This document shows, piece after piece, positions 1 to 23,721 of a stretch of 61,083 nucleotides of DNA. Position 1 is the stretch's first letter. The number at the start of each line of letters is the position of its first letter. A program made the translations under genes and the position numbers. The notes beneath the pieces are model-generated. The model did no database searches and was not told the DNA's origin. It saw only the letters and a list, made by a program, of their open reading frames with translations. This DNA is from Leptospira alstonii serovar Sichuan str. 79601 (GTDB taxonomy: Bacteria > Spirochaetota > Leptospiria > Leptospirales > Leptospiraceae): positions 1 through 61,083 of the forward strand of contig NZ_ANIK01000070.1 of the NCBI RefSeq assembly GCF_000347175.1, in the 5' to 3' direction.

Positions 1-1
1 T

Positions 2-628
2 AGGAAAAAAGGAAAGGAGGCGAGGGAAGCAACAATCGAACTTCGATTTGAAAAGCTAACGATAAAACCTCCTCAATACAAGAAATTAGAAAATATTGAT
101 ATGTATGCGTTAACCGCAACCGAGGTAGGCGGACCTCCGGAAGAATCTATCGATTGGAAATTTCTAACCACAATTCCTATTCACAATTCGGACGATGCAA
201 AAAGTATGATCGCCTATTACAAAAGCCGCTGGGGTATTGAAGTTTTCTTCAAGGTTTTAAAGTCTGGATGTAATATTGAATCTACTCAATTTAAATTTGG
301 GAATCGATTCAAAGCTTGTATTGCTGTCTGCGCTATTGTTGCTTGGAGAGTTATGATGTTAACATTCTTAGGTAGAAATATTCCAGGTTTAAAAGCATCC
401 ATCCTATTCGAGTCTTTTGAATGGAAAGGCATTTATTGTCGACTTTTTGAAACTCCGAAACCTCCTAAGGAAGAACCCGAGTTAGGAACCGTCTTACTGT
501 GGATTGCTAAATTAGGCGGGCACTTGGCTCGCAATTCCGATGCTCCTCCGGGCCCCCTTACCATTTTTAAAGGCCTTATGAGAGCTATGGAAATCGGGTT
601 TATGTTTAAATTACTCACGAAAACCTAA
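2..628 (+). CDS. IS4-family (IS50/Tn5-like) transposase, C-terminal part
   Basis: Partial gene: the reading frame is open from base 2 and ends at TAA 626-628, so the N-terminal half lies outside the window; an internal ATG at 101 is not the true start. The protein would cut and paste the element by DDE chemistry. The segment YYKSRWGIEVFFKVLK gives the Y-(2)-R-(3)-E-(6)-K signature of IS4-family transposases, where E is the third catalytic acid. The upstream part (YALTATE, then the IDWKFLTT strand) resembles the Tn5 transposase core. Whether the element is intact cannot be judged. No stop or frameshift is seen in the visible 208 residues, so this part could be functional. Confidence 0.88.
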   Translation, partial: RKKGKEAREATIELRFEKLTIKPPQYKKLENIDMYALTATEVGGPPEESIDWKFLTTIPIHNSDDAKSMIAYYKSRWGIEVFFKVLKSGCNIESTQFKFGNRFKACIAVCAIVAWRVMMLTFLGRNIPGLKASILFESFEWKGIYCRLFETPKPPKEEPELGTVLLWIAKLGGHLARNSDAPPGPLTIFKGLMRAMEIGFMFKLLTKT

Positions 629-646
629 CTTGTGGGTAAGGTTATG
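628..646 (+). repeat. Candidate right terminal end of the IS50-like element
   Basis: The 19 bases beginning at the transposase stop read ACTTGTGGGTAAGGTTATG. Compared with the reverse complement of the IS50 outside end as I remember it, 13 of 19 positions agree, including the first seven. The stop codon is followed at once by this sequence, as is usual for compact IS elements. The other end is outside the window, so neither an inverted-repeat match nor a 9-bp target duplication can be tested. Confidence 0.45.
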
Positions 647-680
<34 letters not shown>

Positions 681-684
681 GAAA

Positions 685-718
685 CTCAATGTTTCTCCCT
701 ATGGGTCGAAACATAATG
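685..718 (-). repeat. Dispersed repeat copy A (block 1)
   Basis: These 34 bases match the reverse complement of 59211-59244 at 31 of 34 positions, with three C/T differences. A looser version (CCCATAGG...GAGTTTC core) lies at 7828-7854. The rest of 647-799 holds no gene: 649-657 reads AGAGAGCGA, also related to 59262-59269, and the remainder is the leader of the glycerate kinase gene. Confidence 0.65.
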
Positions 719-799
719 TTGGCTCTTAGCGAAGCTAAGATGAGCGATCCGTAATAAAAACGCTTCTTTTTTTGGAGACTATATCTTCTTTGGAATTCG

Positions 800-2227
800 A
801 TGCTTCACCTCCCTTTTTTACAAAACGAGAATATGGATTTTCATTCTCCCCAATCGATCTTATTTCATCTGGGGAGAATCGCAATTCGGAGCTCTTTACC
901 CGCAGCAGCCGTACGTAAGTTTCTTCTGGAACAAAAACTTTCGGGGAGAATCCTTCTCCTTTCCATCGGAAAGGCCGCGGAAGAGATGGGAAGCGCTGCC
1001 TATGAAATCTTACAATCCCGGATTTTCGGAGGAATGATTCTCACCAAATACGGACACAGTTCCGGAAAAAAATTTCCACCCCTGGAAATCTTAGAAGCGG
1101 GTCATCCTATCCCCGACACAAACAGCATTTTAGGTGGAATGAAAATTTTCGAACTCTGCTCTCGTTTAGAATCCGAGGATACCGTTTTGGTTCTTCTTTC
1201 GGGAGGCGGTTCCGCATTGATGGAGGTCCCCGCCCCCGGTTTGGACCTGGAAGATTTGATCGTATGGAATTCCAAACTCCTCGCAAGCGGCGCCGATATT
1301 CAGGACGTCAACACGATCCGAATCCTTTTGTCGGAGATCAAAGGCGGCGGTTTACTTTCGAAAATTCTTCCTTCCAAATCGATCACTTTAATTCTCTCGG
1401 ACGTAATCGGAGACGATCTTTCCAAAGTAGCCTCGGGACCTACGATTTCATCCACAATCGACAAGGATATAATTTTTAGAATATTCAAACAATATGATTT
1501 AGATCCGGATCCCAAGATCAAAACGATTTTACGGGAAAAAACGGAACTCGCTTCAAAATCCGTAAAACTTGAAACCAAGAACGTCCTACAAAATAAAACT
1601 CAGCTCGTCGAACCCTTAAACCAATCCTTACTACAAGGTAAAACTCAACCCGTCAAACCTCGGAAACACGAGGCGGACTCACAAGAAAAAATCGATCCTA
1701 AAAGAAACGCGGTTTATTGTATCGGAAACATAACATTAGCCCTGGAATCCGTGCAAGAAGAATGCAAAAATCTGAATATTCCGGTTTTGTTTTTGACTTC
1801 TTCCTTAAATTGCGAGGCGAGGGAAGCGGGTTTCTTTTTGGGATCGATCGCAAAGGAAAAAATAGGAACGACGAAGTCCCCTCTTCTCATTTTATGCGGC
1901 GGGGAAACGACGGTGACGCACGACGGTTCCGGAAAAGGCGGCAGAAACCAAGAACTCGCACTCGCCTTCGCCAAACAAATCTCGGGGTGTAAGGGGATTA
2001 CGTTATTGTCCCTGGCAACGGATGGAAACGACGGACCGACCGACGCGGCCGGTGCGATCGTGGACGGAACCACTTGGGGAAAAATTTCAAAAACGACCGA
2101 TGCGGAAACGGCCCTCAAAACCCATCATTCGTACGATGTTTTAAAACAAGTCGACTCCTTGATTTTTACCGGACCGACGGGAACGAACGTAAATGATATT
2201 CAGTTTTTATGGATTACTTCGAGTTGA
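800..2227 (+). CDS. gckA: Glycerate 2-kinase (GckA/TtuD, MOFRL family)
   Basis: Phosphorylates glycerate to 2-phosphoglycerate with ATP, a cytoplasmic step feeding glycolysis. Older annotations call the family hydroxypyruvate reductase. The N-terminal domain (about 15-245) has GKA 57-59, SGGGSAL 134-140, KGGGL 181-185, SDVIGDD 200-206 and ASGPT 211-215. The C-terminal MOFRL domain (about 303-470) has GGETTVT 367-373, GKGGRNQE 378-385 and TDGNDGPTDAAGA 407-419. The linker 242-300 is long and repetitive: residues 262-276 and 277-291 are two 15-residue units starting VLQNKTQ and LLQGKTQ, and a more distant unit precedes them (ILREKTE). The start could instead be ATG 833 (MDFHSPQ). The gene stands alone and converges on the next one. 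Confidence 0.9.
   Translation: MLHLPFLQNENMDFHSPQSILFHLGRIAIRSSLPAAAVRKFLLEQKLSGRILLLSIGKAAEEMGSAAYEILQSRIFGGMILTKYGHSSGKKFPPLEILEAGHPIPDTNSILGGMKIFELCSRLESEDTVLVLLSGGGSALMEVPAPGLDLEDLIVWNSKLLASGADIQDVNTIRILLSEIKGGGLLSKILPSKSITLILSDVIGDDLSKVASGPTISSTIDKDIIFRIFKQYDLDPDPKIKTILREKTELASKSVKLETKNVLQNKTQLVEPLNQSLLQGKTQPVKPRKHEADSQEKIDPKRNAVYCIGNITLALESVQEECKNLNIPVLFLTSSLNCEAREAGFFLGSIAKEKIGTTKSPLLILCGGETTVTHDGSGKGGRNQELALAFAKQISGCKGITLLSLATDGNDGPTDAAGAIVDGTTWGKISKTTDAETALKTHHSYDVLKQVDSLIFTGPTGTNVNDIQFLWITSS
1583..1672 (+). repeat. Two in-frame 45-bp tandem units inside gckA
   Basis: Units 1583-1627 and 1628-1672 encode diverged 15-residue repeats that share the core (V/L)LQ(N/G)KTQ. They lie in the linker between the two enzyme domains and keep the frame. 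A third, more distant relative (ILREKTE) precedes them at about residue 243. Confidence 0.55.
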
Positions 2228-2313
2228 CTTTTCAGGGATTCGCGAATGATGGGATTGATATCAGGAGTTACAGATAGAAGTCCGATTTCAATTTTTAAAA
2301 GCTACGGAATGTT

Positions 2314-3306
<993 letters not shown>

Positions 3307-3389
3307 CACGGATTTTCTCCTCGGTTTTTCAAAAGCGGCGAGCCCGCGAGCCGACCTAGGAAGGAATACAAAACTTCCTTTAATTATCA

Positions 3390-3429
<40 letters not shown>

Positions 3430-3456
3430 CTTGATTTCCGAAGTCTAAGGGACAAG

Positions 3457-3861
3457 ATGAGCCAAAAGACAAAACGTTGCGCGGCTTTTTTAGGGACGAT
3501 CGGTTTGACCGTGGCTCTTCTTTGTTTTACCGTAATGCTTTCCGGAAATCATTGTCCGGCGTTTGAAGTATACGATCAAACGGCAAAAAAAGATTTTTCT
3601 CACTGTCATCAAACCGAAAAGACAAACGATACGCTTCCTACCTGCTCATCCTGCAACTTACTTTTTTCTCCCGAATCCGTTCATCCTAAAACCCCCGAAT
3701 TGGATAGAAATTATTTTTCGATTCTTACCGTTTTTCACGATACTTTCCATTTCGCACCGGGAATTCTTTTCTTCCCAAGAAACGCCAAGGATCGCAATCC
3801 GAATTTCAACGTTCACAAATTCGTCGTTTTGTCCATCTCTTCCGTCAGACTGCTGATCTGA
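3457..3861 (+). CDS. Small membrane-anchored Cys/His protein, first gene of the copper cluster
   Basis: Not recognised as a named family. 134 residues: a hydrophobic segment at about 10-30 (signal anchor or uncleaved signal peptide), then a short extracytoplasmic part with metal-ligand-like residues: HC at about 32, SHCH at about 48 and CSSC about 15 residues later. The rest is rich in F and H. It lies 67 bp upstream of a Csp1-like copper store and a DUF3347-like protein in the same direction, so a role in periplasmic copper sensing or delivery is inferred from position and residues only. Just before the start, CCCTT 3428-3432 and AAGGG 3447-3451 form a short inverted repeat that could be an operator. 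Confidence 0.6.
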   Translation: MSQKTKRCAAFLGTIGLTVALLCFTVMLSGNHCPAFEVYDQTAKKDFSHCHQTEKTNDTLPTCSSCNLLFSPESVHPKTPELDRNYFSILTVFHDTFHFAPGILFFPRNAKDRNPNFNVHKFVVLSISSVRLLI

Positions 3862-3928
3862 TTCGATTTTCCTCCGCGTTTCACCTCCCATTAAGATTGT
3901 TTTAAACTTTAGAATTAAGGAATATTGT

Positions 3929-4384
3929 ATGTTAACTAGAAAAGAATTAATCACTCAATCGGCGGCTCTGCTCGCATTCGCATCCACCGGCTCGCTTTTA
4001 GCGAAAGGACCCGAGCATAAATCTTCGAAAAAGCCCGAGAAAAACCCTTCTCAAAAAATGGATCGAAAAATCCTCGATGCTGCGTCCAAGTGCGCCTTAA
4101 ACGCGGAGATTTGTGTCGCACACTGCGATGAAAATCTTTCCTCGGGGGACACGATGCTCGCGGACTGTCTAAAAACGTCAAAAGATACTCTGGCTCTCTG
4201 CAAAGCTTTTGTAAGTCTGGGATCTTCCAATTCCCCTTATGCCAAAGAAGTCGCAGCGACTTGTATCAAGGCATGTGAGGTCTGCGAAAAGGAATGTAGA
4301 ATTCACGAATCCCACCATGAAATCTGCAAAAACTGCGCGGATAGTTGTAAAGATTGTATCGCCGAACTAAAAAAAGTCGTTTAA
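3929..4384 (+). CDS. Csp1-like copper storage protein (four-helix bundle, 13 Cys)
   Basis: Predicted to store Cu(I) in the core of a four-helix bundle outside the cytoplasm. The precursor has 151 residues: an N-terminal export signal (TRKELI followed by an Ala/Leu-rich stretch to SLLAKG, resembling the Tat-like leaders of Csp1 but with RK rather than RR), a Lys-rich spacer, and a helical domain from about 45. The domain carries 13 cysteines in helix-type spacing (CxxxxxxCxxxC, CxxACxxCxxxC, CxxCxxxCxxC). Thirteen is the number in the founding Methylosinus Csp1. It is the middle gene of three close same-strand genes. The cysteine pattern is clear; copper as the ligand rests on the family. Confidence 0.82.
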   Translation: MLTRKELITQSAALLAFASTGSLLAKGPEHKSSKKPEKNPSQKMDRKILDAASKCALNAEICVAHCDENLSSGDTMLADCLKTSKDTLALCKAFVSLGSSNSPYAKEVAATCIKACEVCEKECRIHESHHEICKNCADSCKDCIAELKKVV

Positions 4385-4397
4385 ACGGAGAAATCAA

Positions 4398-4829
4398 ATG
4401 AAACAGAAAATGATAATATTCACTTTTTTTGGTTTGGTTCTGGCCGGTTTTTTGGAGGCAAAGTCGATTCTTCCCACAAGACCTACGATTTTGTCCGAAT
4501 TGAATCGGATCCACCAATCTTTTTTAAACGGAAAAGAAGCGGTTGTGGAGCCCTTGATCGCTTCCTTACAACAGGAAACGGCCCGCGACCCTTCCCTTGC
4601 ACCCGCTCTAAAAGCGGCTGAGAAACTCAAAAACGCAGCCGATGAAAAAGCGAAACTGGAAGCTTACGCGGAACTTTCGGAAGCCTTAACGGAGTATATT
4701 CAAAAAGACAAATCTACCGGGCTTCACGTTTTTTACTGTCCGATGGTAAAAAAGAAATGGATCGCTTCCGGAGATAAGGTCCAAAATCCGTACGACCCTT
4801 CCATGAAAGGTTGTGGAAAAAAAATATAA
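4398..4829 (+). CDS. Periplasmic DUF3347-like heavy-metal protein
   Basis: 143-residue secreted protein with a signal peptide at 1-21. A helical region (25-105) is followed by a C-terminal metal-site motif: CPM 114-116, W121, NPY 130-132, M136 and CG 139-140. This CPM...W...NPY...M..CG pattern marks the DUF3347/CusB-associated proteins linked to copper and other soft metals. It begins 13 bp after the Csp1-like gene and is almost certainly co-transcribed. The exact role (chaperone or sink) is unknown. The gene ends 22 bp before a convergent kinase gene. Confidence 0.75.
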   Translation: MKQKMIIFTFFGLVLAGFLEAKSILPTRPTILSELNRIHQSFLNGKEAVVEPLIASLQQETARDPSLAPALKAAEKLKNAADEKAKLEAYAELSEALTEYIQKDKSTGLHVFYCPMVKKKWIASGDKVQNPYDPSMKGCGKKI

Positions 4830-4851
4830 GAACCTAAGTTCGTAGCAGATT

Positions 4852-6304
<1,453 letters not shown>

Positions 6305-6310
6305 TTATAA

Positions 6311-7348
6311 TTATTCTAATTTAAACTTACGAGGAAAACGGACGATCACTCCGAAACCGGAAGTTCGATCGGTTTCTATTTCCAGACTTCCTCCGTGAAG
6401 TTCCGCAATCCTTTTACAAAAAAACAAACCGGTTCCCGGGCCGGACGATAAATGATATTTTTTGAATAGATCTATAAAATAATTTTTTTCCGAATGGTCG
6501 ACGCCGATCCCGTTGTCTTTAACGAGAATTAGGTGAAAATTGGATTCTTCAAAATAGGAAACGAAAAGTTTGCAGGCGACGTTTGTGTTTCTGAATTGGA
6601 TCGAATTTGTAACGAGATTCGAAAAAAGTTCCTTTAAAAGAAAAGGATTTCCCATGATTTTCGGAAACTCCCCTTCGACCCTCACCGTTATCCCAGCCTT
6701 TACCAGTTTTTCTTCGAGAGATATAAGACTTTCTTCTAAAATTTCTTTGAGAGAAAGAATTTTAAAGACGTTCCTTTCCTTTTCGATCCTCAAAAATAAA
6801 AGTAAACCGTTGATTCGGTCCCAAAGACGCTCGGCGCCATCTAGACTGATCCGCAAAAATTCTTTTCCTTTTTCGTTTAGCCCGTTCGAATATTTATCGG
6901 ATAACAATTTCAGGAACTTGGTCTGATTTCGAATCGGTTCTTGCAGTTCGTGATGGATTTTAGAAATAACCGCCGCGATTTCCTTTTCCTTTGTTTTTAA
7001 ATTTAAATCCGAAGACGAATCTGAAATTTCTAAAAAAAGAAATTCCTTTTCTCCCGAATTTTGCCGGGTTAAAGATCCCTTGAGATCGACTTCTTCTCGC
7101 AAAGCATTCAGAAACCGTTCTCGGAACAGAATCGTTTTTTTTAAGGTACAATTTTTGAATTCCCTTAAAAGAGAAGAATTTTGAAACGGCAGTATCTCGC
7201 TCAGCTCTCGGTTCTTGAGCTCCTCCCAATGAGAACAAGAGCAGAGTTCTACAAAAGAAGAATTGCATATTATAATACGCAAATCCTTGTCCAAAACGCC
7301 GATGGGAGTCCTTAAATGAGACAAAAGCTGGAATTCGGATTCAGTCAT
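6311..7348 (-). CDS. PAS-domain sensor histidine kinase
   Basis: 345 residues with no transmembrane segment. A PAS-like sensor at about 5-112 is followed by HisKA with HHELQEP (H133), and an HATPase domain with N-box [11 protein letters not shown]1 DNGIGVD and G2 [14 protein letters not shown]. It probably autophosphorylates in response to a cytosolic cue and passes phosphate to the receiver of the downstream gene, which starts 28 bp after its stop. The G2 glycines are present, so ATP binding looks intact. The start ATG 7348 has no strong Shine-Dalgarno sequence, and the 857 bp upstream are non-coding. Confidence 0.85.
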   Translation of the reverse strand: MTESEFQLLSHLRTPIGVLDKDLRIIICNSSFVELCSCSHWEELKNRELSEILPFQNSSLLREFKNCTLKKTILFRERFLNALREEVDLKGSLTRQNSGEKEFLFLEISDSSSDLNLKTKEKEIAAVISKIHHELQEPIRNQTKFLKLLSDKYSNGLNEKGKEFLRISLDGAERLWDRINGLLLFLRIEKERNVFKILSLKEILEESLISLEEKLVKAGITVRVEGEFPKIMGNPFLLKELFSNLVTNSIQFRNTNVACKLFVSYFEESNFHLILVKDNGIGVDHSEKNYFIDLFKKYHLSSGPGTGLFFCKRIAELHGGSLEIETDRTSGFGVIVRFPRKFKLE

Positions 7349-7775
7349 TTCGGATAAAACCTAAAATCCTCGACGTACCCGTAATAAAAATTTATGCACG
7401 TTCAAAAATCAAATCCTTAATTTATGACAAAATTCATCCAGTGAAATTCCGTTTCCCTACTTTTTACCTATCGGCGTTAAAAAGTAGATATCTTTATAAA
7501 AATGTCAATTCTGGCTTTTACTTTTTCTCCTTTTTTACGAATTTCAGAATATTCTTTTTTTCGAATTTATGTTCCTCTAATTCTTTCTATTCGGGTTTAG
7601 GCGCCAGTAGGTTCTAAGGATCAAGGATTAGGAGCCAGTGAAATAGGGTTTAGGACTTTACATTACAATAAAACGTAAGTGTTCCGACAAGAATGAAGCT
7701 TTTTACTTGCAAAAAGTATGATTTTCTGGTAAAGAAAATCCTCCCGAGTCTTTCCGCCCCACCACCCAAACACGG

Positions 7776-7855
7776 GGAAACTCAGTGAAACGCTCACTGA
7801 ACTCAATCTCACTCCCTGAATGCCGCCCCCATAGGAAGGCATTCACTGAGTTTCC
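7776..7855. repeat. Nested inverted repeats with CAGTGA motifs (dispersed repeat copy C)
   Basis: GGAAACTCAGTGAA (7776-7789) is the exact reverse complement of 7842-7855. Inside lie TCAGTGA/TCACTGA flanking five bases at 7782-7800, and TGAATGCC/GGCATTCA at 7817-7824 and 7838-7845. These hairpins overlap and cannot all form at once. Bases 7780-7798 match the reverse complement of 59262-59280 at 17 of 19 positions, and 7828-7854 resembles repeat block 1. Confidence 0.65.
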
Positions 7856-7946
7856 ACGGGTCGTTCGATAGATGGGGTTTTAGGGTTAACTTGGGTTCGG
7901 CGTAAAGAAATTGGAAAAAATTTTAACCCTGACATCTGATTTCTAA

Positions 7947-7968
7947 CCACTGACCCCTAGTACGCTCC
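7947..7968 (+). repeat. Dispersed repeat block 3, copy C
   Basis: Twenty-two bases ending TAGTACGCTCC match 59292-59313 at 21 of 22 positions in the same orientation. Both copies lie in non-coding DNA and next to other shared blocks. Confidence 0.7.
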
Positions 7969-8066
7969 CACGTTTTATTTGTTTCCGAAGAGATATACTT
8001 TCCGGAAACAAAAGTTTCTTCACGAATTCACGTTAAATACGTGTTAGCGAAAGAACGGCGCAAAAC

Positions 8067-8084
8067 CGATCGAACGTTCGATCG
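8067..8084. repeat. 18-bp perfect palindrome
   Basis: CGATCGAACGTTCGATCG equals its own reverse complement. It lies 122 bp beyond the 3' end of the cyclophilin gene. It lacks a loop and a following T-tract, so it looks more like a protein-binding site than a terminator. Confidence 0.6.
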
Positions 8085-8205
8085 ATTTGCGGTAAAACGA
8101 CGAAATCTACCGGAAAATGTAAAAACTTTCCGATAAAAGAAAAAATCCGCCGACCCATTCGTTCGCTCGTGCGGATATACTTTTAATGTTTTTTATAAGA
8201 TTCGT

Positions 8206-8664
8206 TCATTCGGAAACGGAGATCGTTTCGATAATAACGGTCTTTGTGGGCTTATCTTGAAAACCGGTCTCGGTTTCTGAAATCGTCTCTACAATGTCCA
8301 TTCCATCCGTGACTTTTCCAAAAACCGCGTGTCGATTGTCCAAGTAAAAATTATCCCGCACGTTGATAAAAAACTGAGATCCGCCCGTATTCGGTCCCGC
8401 ATTTGCCATCGAAAGTGTGTATTTTTCGTTCTTCAGATCCTTATGAAACTCATCTTGGATTTTATAACCGGGCCCACCCGTTCCGTTTCCGGTGGGACAA
8501 CCACCCTGAATCATAAAGTTTTTGATTATCCGGTGAAACGTAAGACCGTTGTAAAATCCCTCTTTAGCCAGTTTGATAAAATTTCCGGCCGTGATCGGGG
8601 CCTTTTCCGCATCCAAATAGACCGAAAAATTTCCAAAATTTGTCTTAAATACCGCAGTCGGCAT
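8206..8664 (-). CDS. Cyclophilin-type peptidyl-prolyl cis-trans isomerase
   Basis: Catalyses proline isomerisation during protein folding; no signal peptide, so cytoplasmic. 152 residues spanning the compact bacterial cyclophilin fold: [15 protein letters not shown] holds the catalytic Arg, phenylalanine and glutamine, followed by [30 protein letters not shown] and [11 protein letters not shown]. The start is taken as ATG 8664 (MPTAVF), not the ATG two codons earlier, because AGAGGTG lies seven bases before it. It is a single gene on this strand, facing away from the adenylate cyclase. Confidence 0.93.
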   Translation of the reverse strand: MPTAVFKTNFGNFSVYLDAEKAPITAGNFIKLAKEGFYNGLTFHRIIKNFMIQGGCPTGNGTGGPGYKIQDEFHKDLKNEKYTLSMANAGPNTGGSQFFINVRDNFYLDNRHAVFGKVTDGMDIVETISETETGFQDKPTKTVIIETISVSE

Positions 8665-8849
8665 GAACATTCACCTCTATTTTAAGAATTTATTTCCATA
8701 TTCCGATACTATTGAATGACAGAAAGCGATTTCTAGCGAAAAACAAACAAAAACGCTGAATTAAGCAATTATACTATATAAGCGAAAAAACCCAGAAGCA
8801 AAATAGAATATTCCTTCTGGCGAAATTATTTTTTCTGGATAAGAGAGCC

Positions 8850-13777
<4,928 letters not shown>

Positions 13778-13788
<11 letters not shown>

Positions 13789-14917
13789 AATTCTTTTATC
13801 TTTCGTTCTCGTTTCGATTTCTTTTTCCGTTTTCGGAGAAGAGGAAGGTCGATATTTGGAATGGAAACCGATTCCCGAAGCCGGCGGCTACATGGTGGAA
13901 ATCAAGGACCCCGGCGGAAGAATCACCAGGGAAAAAACGAAGTCTACCCGTTTTGAAGTCAATCTACCTCCGGGCGTCTACGAACATCGTATCGGAGTAA
14001 TCAATAAATTCGGAAGGGTTTCCGTGTTCTCCGATTGGATTTCCTTCGAGGTAATTCTTTCCCGAGCTCCTGTCATAAATCCCGATTCCAACGTGAAACT
14101 TTTAAAGGAAAAGTTGGGCCCCGTTTTAACCGTTAAGGGAGAGAACTTTACGGAAGCAATGAACGTTACTCTCCTTCTCCCATCGGGTGAAACGATTAAA
14201 CCCGAATTCGAATTCATCAATTCGAAAGAGGTCAAAATCAAGGTCGAAAATCTGAATCTTAAAAACGGAAGTTATACCCTCTCCCTCGAAAATCCGAGAA
14301 ACAAAAAAACGGCCAAAAGAGGATTTTTGATCGTCGCCGATTCGGAAGAGGAACTCGCGGAAATCGTTAAACGAAGCGATCGGGACAATCGGAACCTATC
14401 GCCCGGAATCCAATGGGGTCCCGCACTTCAATCCGCGGTTTTACCGGGTTGGGGACAATCCAATCAGGACAAAAAATATAGACGTTGGATTTTTCCGATT
14501 TTAATCGTGGGAGCGATCGCTTATTCGGCCGACCGGTTTTCGGCATATAACTCCAGTTTGGCGGCTCTGGATCAGAGTAAAAATCTGAATCTTAACCTCT
14601 TTTTGCTGAACGACCCGGCTCTGCTTCCCTTTGCAACCTACAATTATTTGCAGGGGCAATCCGATTATTCCAACGCCTCCTCCCATTATAATCAGTTTAA
14701 TGTTTCACTGGAAATTATCGCCGTTCTCTATTTGTTAAACGTGCTCGATGCCGCATGGACGGGTTCCAGCGCTTCTTCGGATACCGCCGCTTACGAATCG
14801 GGCCGGAAGATTGTTCCCATCTTCAAAACCAGAAGAATCGAAACGACCCATGGCGATCGCGCCTCCGGCAATTTTTTTCCAAATTCATTCGAGATAGGGA
14901 TGAAAATTTTTCTGTAG
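13778..14917 (+). CDS. Secreted TIG-like/DUF5683 envelope protein
   Basis: 379 residues with a signal peptide (1-20, cleavage near VFGEE). A fibronectin-like domain (22-105, with [14 protein letters not shown]) resembles the repeats of the preceding protein. An IPT/TIG-like domain (about 110-192) follows. The C-terminal part starts [20 protein letters not shown], the hallmark of DUF5683, and includes two hydrophobic segments (about 240-258 and 310-328), so the C-terminus is membrane associated. It has a good Shine-Dalgarno sequence (AAGGAAA) inside the end of the FecR-domain gene, with an 11-bp overlap, which indicates translational coupling. Function unknown. The gene ends 3 bp before the convergent ABC-F gene. 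Confidence 0.75.
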
Positions 14918-14920
14918 TTT

Positions 14921-16792
<1,872 letters not shown>

Positions 16793-16842
16793 AGGATGAA
16801 TACTTGCAGAGTCCCGAGCACAACGACTGAGGACAAGTGTTT

Positions 16843-18255
<1,413 letters not shown>

Positions 18256-18584
18256 TCTATTTACAGTTTATTCTGAAACTCAAATTTTCCACACAGAACT
18301 AAAGCCGTCACGACATCTTAAGGAGCCGGAATGGTAGAGTCAATCAAACCCGATTTATATCCTCACCCGATTTATCAAAAGAAAAGGATTTAAGTTTCTC
18401 TTTGATTCCTAAAAAAACGACGTGTATAAAAAAAGTCCGATCAAGATCGAAATTTTTTATTTTGGTTAGCATTCTACCAAAAAGAGGGAATTTTTTGACC
18501 AGCATTCCATCCCTTGAGAATACTCTTGAATCATTTTTATTTTGCTTGTTTGAGATTTTAATTTTGTTTTGGTTATGAAAAGAA
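18256..18584. other. Divergent intergenic region between two kinases
   Basis: AT-rich, no supported gene. It must contain both divergent promoters. AGCATTC occurs twice, 33 bp apart (18468 and 18501), which could be operator half-sites, but this is weak. An 88-codon reverse frame crossing it has no domain and overlaps the hybrid kinase start. Confidence 0.5.
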
Positions 18585-21656
<3,072 letters not shown>

Positions 21657-21712
21657 ACGTAAGCGCGTATCATAAAACTCAAAGTGCGAAAGTTACTCGG
21701 AAAGGACGAGCG

Positions 21713-21745
21713 GGAGTTTGAACTTCATTCTTCAAACTCCTTTTT
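21713..21745 (+). terminator. Rho-independent terminator after the hybrid kinase
   Basis: GGAGTTTGAA (21713-21722) pairs perfectly with TTCAAACTCC (21731-21740) across an eight-base loop, and five T follow. It lies 57 bp after the stop of the hybrid kinase gene. Confidence 0.85.
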
Positions 21746-21793
21746 CGTAAGGGAAAAAACAGAATCGGTTTTATGAAATCAGGTTTTTAGAAA

Positions 21794-22270
<477 letters not shown>

Positions 22271-22691
22271 AATATTTCCCGAAATGCGAATGTAAATCCC
22301 AGTTTAAATAATGCAAGCAGGTTCCGTGACACGATGTAAAGATACTCAAAAATGTCTCTGCAAGGGAAACGGATCCTCCTATAAAATTCGTTTTTAGTTT
22401 TGAGAGATTGTTTCGAAACAAAGACGGTCCGAGCGGATGTTCTTTCGGATCGTTAAAGTAAAAAAATTTATCTTCCCGCGGTCCTTAAATTTCTATTTTA
22501 AAAAACGTGAATTCGTGGGGAAAGTTTGGGCGAATAAGAAACTCGAGTGCCACGAATCCCTGCCGAATGATTCACAACCGAGCGACCGCAGGAGCAAGGT
22601 TTGAGTTTCCGTATAACCGATTGAATTTTAAAATTATAGCGGTCGATACAAGAAACTTGATGAAAAGATTCGAAACTGAAATAACGGACGT
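22271..22691. other. Intergenic region
   Basis: No supported gene in 421 bp between divergent genes. ATTCGTGG (about 22510) and CCACGAAT (about 22551) form an 8-bp inverted repeat roughly 33 bp apart. A 62-codon forward frame spans this part but has no recognisable protein features. Confidence 0.4.
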
Positions 22692-23693
<1,002 letters not shown>

Positions 23694-23721
23694 GTTTTCC
23701 CGAACGACCTTACGTTCCGTT

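Larger units (their letters stand above)
7349..8205. other. Repeat-rich non-coding region
   Basis: No convincing gene in 857 bp. It holds dispersed repeat copy C (7776-7968, listed separately) and an 18-bp perfect palindrome at 8067-8084. The left end (7349-7600) is AT-rich and probably carries the kinase promoter. On the right, 8085-8205 is the tail beyond the cyclophilin gene. Confidence 0.6.
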
